From contig NC_087083.1 in the NCBI RefSeq assembly GCF_026151205.1, positions 7,046,460-7,110,459 on the forward strand: a stretch of 64,000 nucleotides of DNA, given 5' to 3'. The notes under the pieces are model-generated. The model was not told where the DNA came from. It did no database searches and saw only the letters and a list, made by a program, of their open reading frames with translations. The stretch comes from Bolinopsis microptera (lineage: Eukaryota > Ctenophora > Tentaculata > Lobata > Bolinopsidae). Positions 56,501-63,803 of this stretch are shown one piece after another (position 1 is the stretch's first letter; each line of letters begins with the position of its first letter). The position numbers and the translations under genes are program-made.

Positions 56501-58577
56501 TTACCAGTCACCCAGTTATCATCTCCTTCTTTACTGCGCAGTATCGCTAGCAGGGTCTGAGAGTGGGAGGTTAGGGCACGTGGTGTGACGTCATGTCACG
56601 TGGTGTGACGTCATGTCTTAAAGGAAAGTAATTCAGGATTTAACACATAATTTTTAACTTCTTGTACTGTATAACTACTTTTCAAAACAACCCAATTTTT
56701 ACCTCGATGTCGTTCTCAGAAAGGTCGGCTTGGTCTACGATCTGGAACAAGTTTTCAGCTTCATTCTTCAACATTGTGGACTTAGACTTCTTAGACTTCT
56801 TGGACTTCTTTTCTGAACACAGATCAGAGGGTTAGAGAATAAAAAAAGGTTTAGAAGTAAACAGAAAACAAAATTGTCCACAAATTTACATCCTAACAAA
56901 CTAACCTTCTAATTAAACTCTCAATTATCCTCCTTAATTAACAAATTAACCTCCTAACCTCCTAGTTTAACTAACCGGCAGCAGGTCGGGCAGGTGCAGG
57001 TACAAAAACAGGTTCAGGTACTGCGTTGACTAGCTCAGCCTCTTCAATCTCAGCTACAGGTTCAGGAGTATCTGGTCCAGATACTGCCTCCATCGCTTCC
57101 TCAATCAGAGCTTCTGGCTCTTCAACTTCCTGAGATTATCAGACAAGTTTACTTTAAAGCAAGAAACATTATAATATGTTAGTAACTGTGTTAGTAACTA
57201 GTAAACTATGTTAGCAAGGGAGATTCAGAAGGGAGAATCTGATTTCTCTAAGAGTAAACAATGTACAATGTACAATGTACTATGTACACACTACACACTG
57301 CTAGTTTCCCACAACTAACCTGCTCCTCGACTACCTCCTCTACCTCAGCTTCTTCTTCCTCCTCTTCCTCTTCTTCTTCCTCATCTACCTCCTCCTCAGC
57401 TTCCAATTCTGCTTCCTCTTCTTCTTCAACCTCCTCCTCCTCCTCGGGTTCAACCTCAGGTTCTTCAACAGGTTCTGCTTCCTCTGCTGGGATCTCCTCC
57501 TCTTCAACTACCTCTGGTACTTCTTCTTCAGCTATTTCTAAAACCTGAAGTTTCATTTATTACTTGTCTATTCTAGTCGCCAATATTTCTGACATTATGA
57601 AATATTTACCAGAACAACATTAGCGTTACAAAAATGTATGATGTCACCTGTAACACTGACAGTGTCACAAGTTGTCACTGTCCATGACAGTGTTACACTG
57701 TCATGGACAGTGACAACTTGTGACATGACACATTAATAAATTCTGATAGCTGAACTCACCTCTTTCTCCTGTTTCTTCTTCTTATTTTTCTTACTCTTCT
57801 TCTTGGGCTGATCTTGAGGTTCTGTCATGGTCAGTGGAATGAGCTCAGGTGCAGGCACCTCCTCAGCTGTGACTATATCGTACTGCCCTTCATCTTCTTC
57901 TACTGTATCTTGCTGAAGACAAGAAGATATGTTAAATGAGGCAAAACAAGAGAAGTCTAAGAGTTAAATTATAGAAGTTGAGAACATATTCCTTGTCATT
58001 AAGGAAAACAAAATTTACTCATATCATGTCATTAAAACGACAGCAAACTTAATAAACAAAACCAGTGCAGCTGCTCCTAATTGGTTTTTAAAATCACTTA
58101 AATATTGCACTTTGATTGACTTGTTTCTAAGAAATAACATACCTGTTGTTCCTGAGTCTTGTTCTTCTTCGTCTTTCTGCGTCGCACCTCTTTTTTAGAT
58201 TTTTTGTTATTAGATGAGGACTTTGTGTGTAGGGGTTGAGGCTGTTGTGTGGCCATCTTGCTGTAGTCTTCATAACTTATCTCTTTTTGAGTGCTGAATA
58301 CTAACAAGAGGACACTGAAATAGGTACATGGTAAATTTATGTGTACTTGATAGTCCTATTTAGGGCTAAAAGAGCTAATACAGTAAAACCACGATTTACC
58401 TTACACTTTGGGGAAAGGAAAATAGTTATTGTAGTAATCCTACCAAGGATAACTTGAATGATAAAAGAGGTTAAATTGTTGCTACCTAACAAGGATAACT
58501 CCAGCAAGTGCTGCAACACCATAAGGTGTGACCAGGTAGGTGCTGGCCATCTCCATGTAGGGTGACACAGCTTCCAT
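32518..58577 (-). CDS. kinectin/RRBP1 (p180)-like ER-anchored coiled-coil protein
   Basis: About 31 phase-compatible exons give some 1185 residues (kinectin and RRBP1: about 1350-1400). Start at 58577: MEAVSPYMEMASTYLVTPYG. One membrane segment follows (about residues 20-38, VAALAGVILVSVLLLVFS), then STQKEISYEDYSKM. In RRBP1 and kinectin the membrane segment is likewise followed by a KE(T)xYE/DE motif. Next come Lys-rich stretches (KKKSKKNKKKKQ), an acidic Glu-rich region, and a long series of short coiled-coil exons, most phase 0-0. The tail (GSPPSDSIFSPALNVQVTTS) is tentative. The family anchors in the ER and binds ribosomes, kinesin or microtubules; that role is inferred. Introns are packed with minisatellites and one mariner and one LINE remnant. 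Exons may be missing in the longest introns (43.0-48.5, 36.6-39.3 and 52.4-55.0 kb). Confidence 0.78.
34597..34623 (+). repeat. (GTGAAA)n short repeat
   Basis: About four and a half GTGAAA units in the intron, 15 bases from the exon ending at 34638. Confidence 0.8.
37999..38662. repeat. 39-bp minisatellite, about 17 copies
   Basis: Unit GTGGTGAGACACACTGTTGC then CATGGTGATCACACAAGTA; some copies have a 6-base GTGCAG insert. Because 39 is a multiple of three, long repetitive ORFs appear in several frames on both strands; these are artefacts. Intron of the kinectin/RRBP1-like gene. Confidence 0.93.
38730..39270. other. intron sequence, no gene
   Basis: A poly-G run (about 38742-38756) and scattered TGTCACA motifs (39170-39250) occur between the 39-bp array and the exon at 39271. 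Confidence 0.5.
39340..39702. repeat. 14-bp minisatellite abutting an exon acceptor, about 26 copies
   Basis: Unit ACAGTGTCAATTAC. The first unit begins about seven bases from the exon edge at 39333, so on the gene strand the whole region before the 3' splice site is repeat (GTAATTGACACTGT). Each unit carries TTGAC, resembling a branch-point (yTnAy). The long QCQLHSVNYTVS ORFs here are repeat artefacts. Confidence 0.93.
40205..40283. repeat. TAATTACTAATTAAT repeat next to an exon donor
   Basis: TTACTAATTAA units run up to about ten bases from the donor of the exon ending at 40290. Confidence 0.8.
40449..40571 (-). repeat. 41-bp triplication of exon 22 end plus 5' splice site
   Basis: On the gene strand, CTTCTCAAGCTTAATGAG|GTAATTAATTAATTAG occurs three times (last donor base pairs near 40530, 40489 and 40448). 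The first two keep GAG|GTAATT; the third is GAG|GTTATT. An in-frame stop follows the first donor at once, so the first site must be used for a full product. Confidence 0.85.
40765..41262. repeat. dispersed 41-42-bp CCAAT/AATACAG units around exons 21-22
   Basis: Units of GACTAGAATACAGCGCTCTG then ATTGGTTAGTTTGAGTYATGT occur at 40765-40850 (two) and 41104-41262 (four). On the gene strand the acceptor of exon 22 (AACTAACCACTCAG|GAG) matches the repeat's own AACTAACCAATCAG, so this splice site may derive from, or have seeded, the repeat. Other copies are at 42035-42115, 48900-48960, 49245-49320, 49505-49535 and 50400-50575. Confidence 0.8.
42205..42775 (+). mobile_element. 571-bp deleted mariner-like element
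   Basis: Ends CAGGGTG and CACCCTG flanked by TA (42203-42204, 42776-42777). The interior is a partial transposase. It sits in an intron of the kinectin/RRBP1-like gene, in opposite orientation. Confidence 0.85.
42240..42669 (+). pseudogene. mariner-like transposase fragment
   Basis: After a frameshifted, stop-containing helix-turn-helix remnant (42240-42384), an ORF reads FLKQIFFSDEAHFHLSGHVN then RQNCRFWADENPHATVESLI and VTAWMGIGYHGI. These are the FSDEA(H)F box with the first catalytic Asp, NRQN..W and the following V.WG.. strand of mariner/DDE_3 transposases. The rest of the catalytic core is deleted. Non-functional. Confidence 0.85.
43430..44375 (+). repeat. G-rich minisatellite (GTAGTGGGGAGGGGG), about 0.95 kb
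   Basis: Units of 14-17 bases, GTAGTGGGGAGGGGG with variants, and a higher-order duplication of about 544 bp (43559-43810 nearly repeats at 44103-44354). G runs of 4-6 separated by 2-5 bases could form G-quadruplexes on the plus strand. The gene strand is C-rich, producing false Pro/His/Tyr/Thr-rich ORFs. Confidence 0.93.
44390..44414 (+). repeat. (AC)n microsatellite
   Basis: About 11-12 AC dinucleotides at the right end of the G-rich array. Confidence 0.9.
44459..45893. repeat. 34-bp minisatellite, about 42 copies
   Basis: Unit CCTCACTGACCTCTAACAAT then TACCTCACATACAG; copies are nearly identical. On the gene strand each unit contains GAGGTAATTG and GAGGTCAGTG, both good 5' splice-site matches. 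It is not a CRISPR: no variable spacers. Confidence 0.95.
46155..46558 (+). repeat. 22-bp minisatellite, about 18 copies
   Basis: Unit GGGTCTAATAGGGCGTCAATAT with more variation than the neighbouring arrays. Intron of the kinectin/RRBP1-like gene. Confidence 0.92.
46860..47310 (+). repeat. degenerate cluster of CCAAT / CACGTG units
   Basis: Repeated TGATTGG(C/T), AATACAGCTCTC and CACGTGAC motifs at roughly 40-60-base spacing look like a decayed array of the dispersed unit at 40765-41262. The small ORFs here are not supported. Confidence 0.6.
47549..48050 (+). pseudogene. LINE reverse transcriptase C-terminal fragment
   Basis: It reads AGFADDIALIADTVKSIKIR, the catalytic FADD box, then FTAL, a stop, LVESVLLCGSETWTMTKRLE, and on to KITQRRLRLAGHA, NRGRPYLTLLDNLKADTG. 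The thumb/connector motif LLYGSETW and the terminal RRRLRWFGH / GRP blocks are typical of non-LTR retrotransposon ORF2. About 60-80 residues between the FADD box and LLCGSETW are deleted, and one in-frame TAA is present. Probably the same LINE type as 1-1430. Confidence 0.85.
48122..48213. repeat. 92-bp near-perfect hairpin
   Basis: GGTAAAGATCGCGAAGTACA … pairs with TGTACTTCGCAATCTTTACC; about 45-bp arms around the centre near 48168, with one small mismatch/indel. A minimal foldback insert in the intron. Confidence 0.85.
48290..48505. repeat. 21-bp CACGTGACGTCA-type array, about 10 copies
   Basis: Unit GTGACGTCATCACACTATCAA. It starts about a dozen bases from the donor of exon 19 (48518). 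TGACGTCA is a CRE/ATF palindrome. Confidence 0.9.
49975..50112. repeat. 24-bp TGTCACGTGACRTCACACTA array, about 6 copies
   Basis: Starts about 15 bases from the donor of exon 14 (50127) and carries CACGTG in each unit. Confidence 0.9.
50400..50575. repeat. four copies of the dispersed CCAAT/AATACAG unit in intron 13
   Basis: Unit GACTAGAATACAGCCCCCTG then ATTGGTTGGTTCAAATCATGT, about 44 bp. It nearly fills the 222-base intron between exons at 50586 and 50363. Confidence 0.88.
50868..52010. repeat. 35-bp minisatellite, about 32 copies
   Basis: Unit CTAGAATACTAAAATAGAGC then ACCCTGATTGGTTAA. It shares CTGATTGGTTA and TAGAATAC with the dispersed 41-44-bp unit. The last unit runs into the GC donor of exon 12 (52016): the donor reads AAG|GCAAGTTAATCAATCAGG where an ordinary unit reads CTAGTTAACCAATCAGG. 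Confidence 0.94.
52420..52800. repeat. 22-bp CACGTGTTACGTTAATTGATGG array, about 17 copies
   Basis: Unit GGCACGTGTTACGTTAATTGAT with variants (GCTAATTAA). It starts about 20 bases from the acceptor of exon 11 (52399). Confidence 0.93.
52801..54399. other. intron sequence, no exon recognised
   Basis: AT-rich. 53541-53585 has a small GGCCATTAACCGG repeat. Short ORFs (e.g. 53171-53377) lack splice signals and motifs. A missed small exon is possible. Confidence 0.45.
54400..54765. repeat. 41-bp AT-rich minisatellite, about 9 copies
   Basis: Unit TAGTAGTAACATATTACATA then CTACTTAATAATATTAGCTAC, with some 38-bp copies. Confidence 0.9.
56173..56300 (-). repeat. 10-bp branch-point-like array directly at exon 8 acceptor, about 12 copies
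   Basis: On the gene strand the unit is CACTAAATAA, ending ...ACACTAAATAACACAG|TGACGA. Each unit contains ACTAAAT, close to the branch-point consensus (yTnAy; yeast TACTAAC). The array is immediately next to the 3' splice site of exon 8 (56170), with no separate pyrimidine tract. Confidence 0.92.
57663..57725. repeat. perfect 31-bp inverted repeat with 1-base spacer
   Basis: TGTCACAAGTTGTCACTGTC … (57663-57693) is exactly complementary to 57695-57725, separated by a single T. The arms themselves contain shorter GTCACTG/CAGTGAC repeats. It lies in the intron, 35 bases from exon 3. Confidence 0.95.
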
Positions 58578-59774
58578 CTCAGCCTACATTGTCAGAGGAC
58601 GTTATTACATTACAGTTAACTTTAAGTTAAACATAATTTTAAAGTTTCCAAGGAAGGATCAAGTTGGCATATCAAACTAGTTGCATTGTCAGAGATATAA
58701 TACAAACAAAAACATGTACTTGGATAAGTTTAAGTTTAGGTCCAGAGAATCAAAAATAATTGGATCTATTAATCAGGTATAAAATTAGCATAAAATTGAT
58801 AACTTCGTTTTACTTAGATAATCAGAGAAAAGCCCCTGTCTTCGGTGCACTTCATGACCACAAACATGGGCAATTGTCTGGTAGTAGCTTAACAAATCAC
58901 CGTTTTCTCAACTGCTGATGGGAGGTATCCCATTTGTACCTAAGCTGGTTTACGGACAAAATGATCCCAGGGGAACTCCCAACCCAACGCTTAGGCAGAT
59001 AGTTGATGCACATTTTAAAAGCAAGAGCCACTTTGGTATACTCCCTATGAGGTGTTTCAGTAACATGGGTTGGGGCCCCCTTTAGATAAGAAAGAAAGGA
59101 AAATAAAGAAAAGCTGTTGAGGTTGTATTTGCAGTTTCAGACAAACTCAAGGATAGAGGCACCAATAATGCTATTGCAAACTTTCACCAGAAAGAAAAAG
59201 TGGCATGTTCTAATCTCTGTTACTATACAATGCAAATGTATGTTGTAGGCTCTTTATAATTATTAAATCAAAAGAGCAAATAATTTAACTTGTATCAGCC
59301 TCCCCTTTATGAATTATATTGTCGAAGAGATGCAAAGAGTGATACATCACGAACCAAACATAGAAGATAAATCTTATGTATGGAATAGTTTCAGCAAGGC
59401 AATAACAAAGAAAGCCATTTTTAATTGCATCTAATTTAAAGCCGTATTAATCTAGGAAAACACAATGCGAGAACAATATGTGAAGGATCGATCATCGAAC
59501 GTTTAATATTTCTTTCGACTCATCCATTAAATGGGAAGGCATTTTGTGAGACTTCGGAGAGTTTATTCCAAGTGTCCTTGACCACACTTTTGAATGAATT
59601 CTTTGATGTCGCCCGATCCTGCTCCTACTACCTACGCAAGAATATACCATTATCATCAGCTAACTTACTTATTGCTCAATGTACAACCCAATTTGAACTT
59701 TAGGCCTAAAGAATGCAATGTACAGGTCTCTACAAGTTTCAACACTCAACCTGTCCAGTACAGTGTGATCTACT
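58578..59774. other. upstream of the kinectin/RRBP1-like gene, no gene recognised
   Basis: A possible acceptor-like AATGTAG just before the ATG hints at a 5' UTR exon upstream. Nothing else is coding-like; 58820-59080 has more even base composition and may be an old repeat. Confidence 0.4.
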
Positions 59775-60060
59775 GTCATTAGTAATGCATCGCGTTTTCA
59801 CATACAACATAGCCATGTGTACGTCTACGCGTACTGCGTGACGCTCTGCTGCAAGCGAGAGGGCTCTGGTTAGAGCAACATCGCGTTGACGGATTTAACT
59901 CGTTTAAATTTCTTCGAAGTAGCGTGCGCCGCTTTCTTCTCGATTTCTTTTCTTGCCCGATGGCAAGTGCTACGAAGTAGCGCGCGCCGGGCCAGACCAT
60001 TAACAATGGTCAATACATTGCGCTACAACACATTGCGCTACAATACATCGCGCTACAAGC
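59775..60060. repeat. GC-rich hairpin repeat, module C, first copy
   Basis: Contains TTTCTTCGAAGTAGCGTGCG, CTTGCCCGATGGCAAG (6-bp stem), the hairpin GCTACGAAGTAGC (59969-59981, GAA loop) and GGGCCAGACCATTAACAATG. Copies in the opposite direction are at 61592-61700 and 63337-63490. Confidence 0.8.
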
Positions 60061-60279
60061 ATTAACTTATTATATATATATTAAAAGTTACTCATTTTAC
60101 TGATTTGTGATTTGGTTTGGGTGTTAACTTACCCAATTCAATCAGTCCACCAATTTATTGTGATTTAAACTTGTTTCTTCAAAGTAACGCGCGCCGCTTT
60201 TTTTCTTAAATTGTTGTTTTCTTGACGCTAGGTAATTGGCAACGTGCTTTTAAATAGTGTATGCTGTCGTGCGCTGCTT

Positions 60280-60480
60280 AGTTAGTCGATTATTAACAGG
60301 TGATGCTCGTAAAATATTTGTTTCAAAAACCGTCGACGAGTCCAACTTTGTAGCGCGATGCACTACTGGGTCGCGCGCGCGCATCCAATAATGCTTCTCG
60401 CAACCGTATGCAGATCGGCGAGATGCGAAGGATTGACATCGTGAATCAAAGTCCAACTCAGCGCGCGTCCTGGTAGGTTA
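60280..60480. repeat. module A repeat, third copy, with flanking modules
   Basis: AACAGGTGATGCTCGTAAAA, AACCGTCGACGAGTCCAAC, then GCAGATCGGCGAGATGCGAA and AGGATTGACATCGTGAATCA (also at 27187-27222 and, reversed, 61035-61070), then TGGTAGGTTATAAACCTAC. Confidence 0.75.
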
Positions 60481-60564
60481 TAAACCTACAACATACAAGT
60501 TAAACTTAACACTATACTAGGCTTGCTGCGCTAATCTAAAGCTAGATCTATTGCTTACTTTTCT

Positions 60565-60915
60565 CACTTGGATGACTTCGCCGCTACGACAACGACGCGC
60601 CGCGCAAACTAGCATTTTTGCTTCCCATGATCGTCGATCGTTGCTTTGCTTCGCAAAGCAACGATCTCAATACAATGGGTTGACATTGTCAATCAATTTT
60701 CTCACTCATGTAAAAGAAGCTTATAAAAATAAAGCTGCGCACGTCATTGCACATTGGTCATATCAGGGATCGGGGTGCCAAGTAATTAACACTGGACAAG
60801 TCCTAGTCGTCAATTAACGGGTGATACTCGTAAACTATTTGTTCCATATATTAGGACCGTCGGGCGTCGACGAGTCCAACTCGGCGCGCGTACCCTGGTA
60901 GGTTGTAAACCTACA
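60565..60915. repeat. modular hairpin repeat (modules B and A), copy at 60.6-60.9 kb
   Basis: Module B: GACTTCGCCGCTACGACAAC, CGCGCCGCGCAAACTAGCAT, and the perfect hairpin arms 60636-60649 / 60653-60666 with loop TTC. Module A (60812-60915): AACGGGTGATACTCGTAAAC, GTCGACGAGTCCAACTCGG, GGTTGTAAACC. Same order as 27885-28195. Confidence 0.8.
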
Positions 60916-61034
60916 AGTTATCATGTCACTTACCTGGGGACCCCTTGTATCGCGTGGTGACCCTTCACATAGCCATGTGCCTACGCGTACTGCGGTCGCG
61001 CGCTACTGCAAGCGAGAGGGCTCTGGTTTGATTC

Positions 61035-61245
61035 ACGATGTCAATCCTTCGCATCTCGCCGATCTGCATACGGCTGGTTGCGAGAAGCATATTTGATGCG
61101 CGCGCGACCCAGTAGTGCATCGCGCTACAAGGCTCTGGTTAGAGCAATGGTGACCCCCACGGTCGTTTCACACTGTATCGTCTTCGACGATACATGGGGA
61201 GCCGCGCACTTCGTGCGCGGCGGGTCATACAACGTATGACAAGGG
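61035..61245. repeat. triple TTC/AAC-loop hairpin block, first copy
   Basis: Three consecutive perfect hairpins: 61174-61182/61186-61194 (loop TTC), 61201-61209/61213-61221 (GCCGCGCAC-TTC-GTGCGCGGC) and 61224-61230/61234-61240 (GTCATAC-AAC-GTATGAC). Preceded by reversed modules shared with 60400-60450 (61035-61130). Confidence 0.85.
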
Positions 61246-61320
61246 ACCCCAGGCTATTATGTTCATTAACATAGGGATTAGGCGGAATGACAGGCTGAGC
61301 GCGGCCCAGTAACCCCCCGT
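61240..61320. repeat. module D (GGGACCCCAGGCTATTATGT), first copy
   Basis: GACCCCAGGCTATTATGTTC through GGCGGAATGACAGGCTGAGC and GCGGCCCAGTAA is repeated at 61853-61922 with a 12-base difference (AGAAGAATAGAG). TATGTTCATTAACATA is a short inverted repeat. Confidence 0.8.
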
Positions 61321-61368
61321 AAGCATATGAAAATCCCCTCCCCTTCGTCTGATTTGTATCACGTGTGA

Positions 61369-61477
61369 CCCCCTGTATCGTCTTCGACGATACAGGGGGA
61401 GCCGCGCACTTCGTGCGCGGCGGGTCATACAACGTATGACAACGTCTGATTACGTAATATAATTATATGAACGACCC
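61369..61477. repeat. triple-hairpin block, second copy, plus MITE end
   Basis: Hairpins 61369-61382/61386-61399 (14 bp, CCCCCTGTATCGTC-TTC), 61401-61409/61413-61421 and 61424-61430/61434-61440. The last base pairs run into GATTACGTAATATAATTATA and TGAACGACCCC (61448-61477), a reversed end of the 3476-3600 MITE family. Confidence 0.8.
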
Positions 61478-61591
61478 CAATGGACCTCGCCGCGAATAAT
61501 TAATAACGCTTCTTCATGCAATCAGAAGAATCAATGTTTGATGTTAGATCTCTCTGGACTCTGCTCTCGAGTGCACACAGGTTGACCATTG

Positions 61592-61715
61592 TCATGTTAA
61601 TGGTCTGACCCGGCGCGCGCTACTTCGTAGCACTTGCCATCGGGCCATTTCGAGAAGAAAGCGGCGCGCGCTACTTCGAAGAAATTTAGACGAGTAACAT
61701 CCGTCAAGCACACAG
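61592..61715. repeat. module C repeat, second copy (reverse)
   Basis: GGTCTGACCCGGCGCGCGC, hairpin GCTACTTCGTAGC (61619-61631), CACTTGCCATCGGGCC, GAAAGCGGCGCGCGCTACTT and CGAAGAAATTTAGACGAGTA. Reverse complement of 59880-60010. Confidence 0.8.
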
Positions 61716-61852
61716 GCTATACTGGTTCCGTAACTAACAAATTAAAAGGTAGTAGCTGAGAATTTAATAATAATAGCAGTTGCAGTATTTCTAATTTCTA
61801 AGCGTAATAAATAAACTGTAAACATTTGATCAGTATATTACCTGGGGACCCC

Positions 61853-61922
61853 AGGCTATTATGTTCATTAACATAGAAGAATAGAGATTAGGCGGAATGA
61901 CAGGCTGAGCGCGGCCCAGTAA
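61853..61922. repeat. module D, second copy
   Basis: Same as 61240-61320, with an AGAAGAATAGAG segment added after the ATTAACAT inverted repeat. Confidence 0.8.
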
Positions 61923-63300
61923 ATCAGTATAATAATATCATTATTCTGTTACTAATATTATAACATAATTGTAAACTTCGAGTGTGTTTAATCACTTAAT
62001 ACATGTTACAGTCTATTTTGAATACGAGAATTTTCTAAAATATTACCTATCCTTTCAGTCAGTCTCTGTCTATCGCTCGATTGTCTCTCAAGAAGCTTAA
62101 AAAGAGTACCGCGCATACAGCATAGCCATAGGGAATGGTGCGCCAGGTATTATCCAAATGTAATCTAAAATAAGGCATGCGCCCCTGTTTTGGTCACGTG
62201 ACAAGGCCATACAAGAATTTAGTTCAAATTTCTTGCTATGGTTTTGGCAACTGTTTGGGTTAGGGATTGGATAGGCTTAAAGTTATTGTTAAGGTTGGGT
62301 TTATAATAGAGGTTATAATGGTTTTGGATGGAGGATTATCGGCGCTCCCACTATAACATTGCTCGCCCAAATTTTAAGAAAATTCTTGTGAAAAGGCCCT
62401 AAGGGTATGAACGTTAGGGTTATGGATAGCTTTGGGGTTATGGTTAGGATTAGGGTTTATGTAAACAGTAAAACCGTTTTGTTCTGCTGCATGCTGCAAA
62501 ACCAATCGGTCATCAGTCAGAGCAGAAAGAACAGTCACGTGATAACGAGCGTAAAGTGATTAATCATCACCCAATAACATTTAACATAAAACCTAACAAT
62601 TAAAATCTGAGGATAATTTATTATTGAATAAAACGAACTAGGATATAAACTAATACAGTAAAACCCTGGTTTAAATCAGGCTTCATTTCGTGGGAAAGGA
62701 TAAATTATCCGTTCATTGAATAGAACTAGATAATTTAATGATTTACCAGTAAATCAATTTCGGGGCTGCAGTATAAAATCCCACTGCAAAACAAAACCAA
62801 AACGAGGGTCACGGTCGGTCGAAGTTATACTGTCTCTAACTCTAACAAATACAAATAAAGTATAAAATAAAACCTATTTACAATCACTTCAATCAATTTA
62901 TATAATTTACAGTTTAAAATATCGAATCGGTATATCATGACTCATTTCCAATTACAAATTATGCAATTATCTCATGTGCTCTTTTATTCACATGTGCTCT
63001 TTTATTTACATGTACACATGTTATTTACATGTTATTTACATGTTATAATTTACATGTTATTATATCTTTATATACATGTACACATGTTATTTACTGTAAC
63101 CCCTAAAATAAATTAAAATCACGACCACTTCTCAATTTGTCTCAATTTGGCCAACAACTGAATTGTGAAAATATTGACACGTGACACTACTGTTTAGTTT
63201 TTATTGACTTTAACATTCTACTGACTTTACCAAAACCCTACGCTACAAAACAATAAGATAACTGTCACCAAGATGTTACTAGGTCGAACGGGGAAATTAA
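61923..63300. other. intergenic, no gene recognised
   Basis: Contains degenerate TTAGGG-like strings at 62414-62459 and TTTACATGTTA repeats (62985-63095). No exon or ORF supported. Confidence 0.5.
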
Positions 63301-63336
63301 GTATCACGCAGGAATTATGTCTCACGCAGGCGCTTG

Positions 63337-63490
63337 ACCATTGTTAATGGTCTGGCCCGGCGCGCGCTACTTCGTAGCACTTGCCATCGGGCCAATATTT
63401 CGAGGCAAATATTTTGGGCTAATATTTGGAGAAGAAAGCGGCGCGCGCTACTTCGAAGAAATTTAGACGAGTAACATCTGTCAAGCAGGC
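63337..63490. repeat. module C repeat, third copy (reverse)
   Basis: GACCATTGTTAATGGTC (8-bp inverted arms), GCCCGGCGCGCGC, hairpin GCTACTTCGTAGC (63366-63378), then an extra AATATTTCGAGGCAAATATT-like stretch before GAGAAGAAAGCGGCGCGCGC. Nearly identical to 61592-61715 apart from that insert. Confidence 0.8.
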
Positions 63491-63609
63491 GCGTGCTATA
63501 CATGTAAATACACTTAAAAGCCGTGCCTGCTTGAGACTTAATTCATGCGAGAGACCTAATTTTTCCGTTCGACATAGTTACATCTTGGTGACAGTTACAA
63601 GCTGTGTTT

Positions 63610-63803
63610 TCAGGTTAGTGTTTCCTCTGTGTTTGACGTAGTAGTATTACCATCAGAAGTAGTAATATTACCATTAGGTAACGGCTCTTCAGCAACTCGT
63701 ATTCTTCCGCATACTACAGGACGTAATGTTTGGATCTGAGCCTCAACTAATTCGTGATTCTTCCTAATGAGAAACTTTGTTACATCTTTATTAATTAGGC
63801 AAG
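63610..63803 (-). CDS. possible terminal exon of an unknown gene running off the right edge
   Basis: On the minus strand, after an acceptor-like ATTTTGACAG (edge about 63803), an open stretch reads CLINKDVTKFLIRKNHELVE then AQIQTLRPVVCGRIRVAEEP, and ends in an Asn/Thr-rich tail (NGNITTSDGNTTTSNTEETL) with TGA at 63610-63612. The charged helix followed by a polar tail is protein-like, but no start, domain or upstream exon is visible in the remaining 200 bases. No family recognised. Confidence 0.35.

Larger units (their letters stand above)
56050..58577 (-). other. kinectin/RRBP1-like gene: exons 1-8 (anchor, basic and acidic regions)
   Basis: Exons on the minus strand: 58577-58486 (ends LVS at phase 2; donor TTAG|GTAGC), 58314-58143, 57912-57760, 57544-57320, 57129-56976 (phase 1), 56812-56703, 56556-56387 (phase 2) and 56170-56050. 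Exon 4 (75 codons) is about half Glu. Exon 6 has KKSKKSKKSKS then NLFQIVDQADLSENDIE, and exon 7 starts the coiled coil. All junctions keep one frame. The exon 8 acceptor is fed directly by a 10-bp repeat array. Confidence 0.8.

Noticed and set aside
57261-57548. Plus-strand Ser/Thr-rich ORF
   Set aside because: Antisense of the Glu-rich exon 4 of the kinectin/RRBP1-like gene.
60840-61440. tRNA-like GC-rich stems
   Set aside because: No cloverleaf with T-loop GTTCRANNC and anticodon arm could be built; stems are simple three-base-loop hairpins.
62414-62459. Telomere-like TTAGGG strings
   Set aside because: Only two or three degenerate hexamers mixed with unrelated sequence; too weak to call an interstitial telomere.
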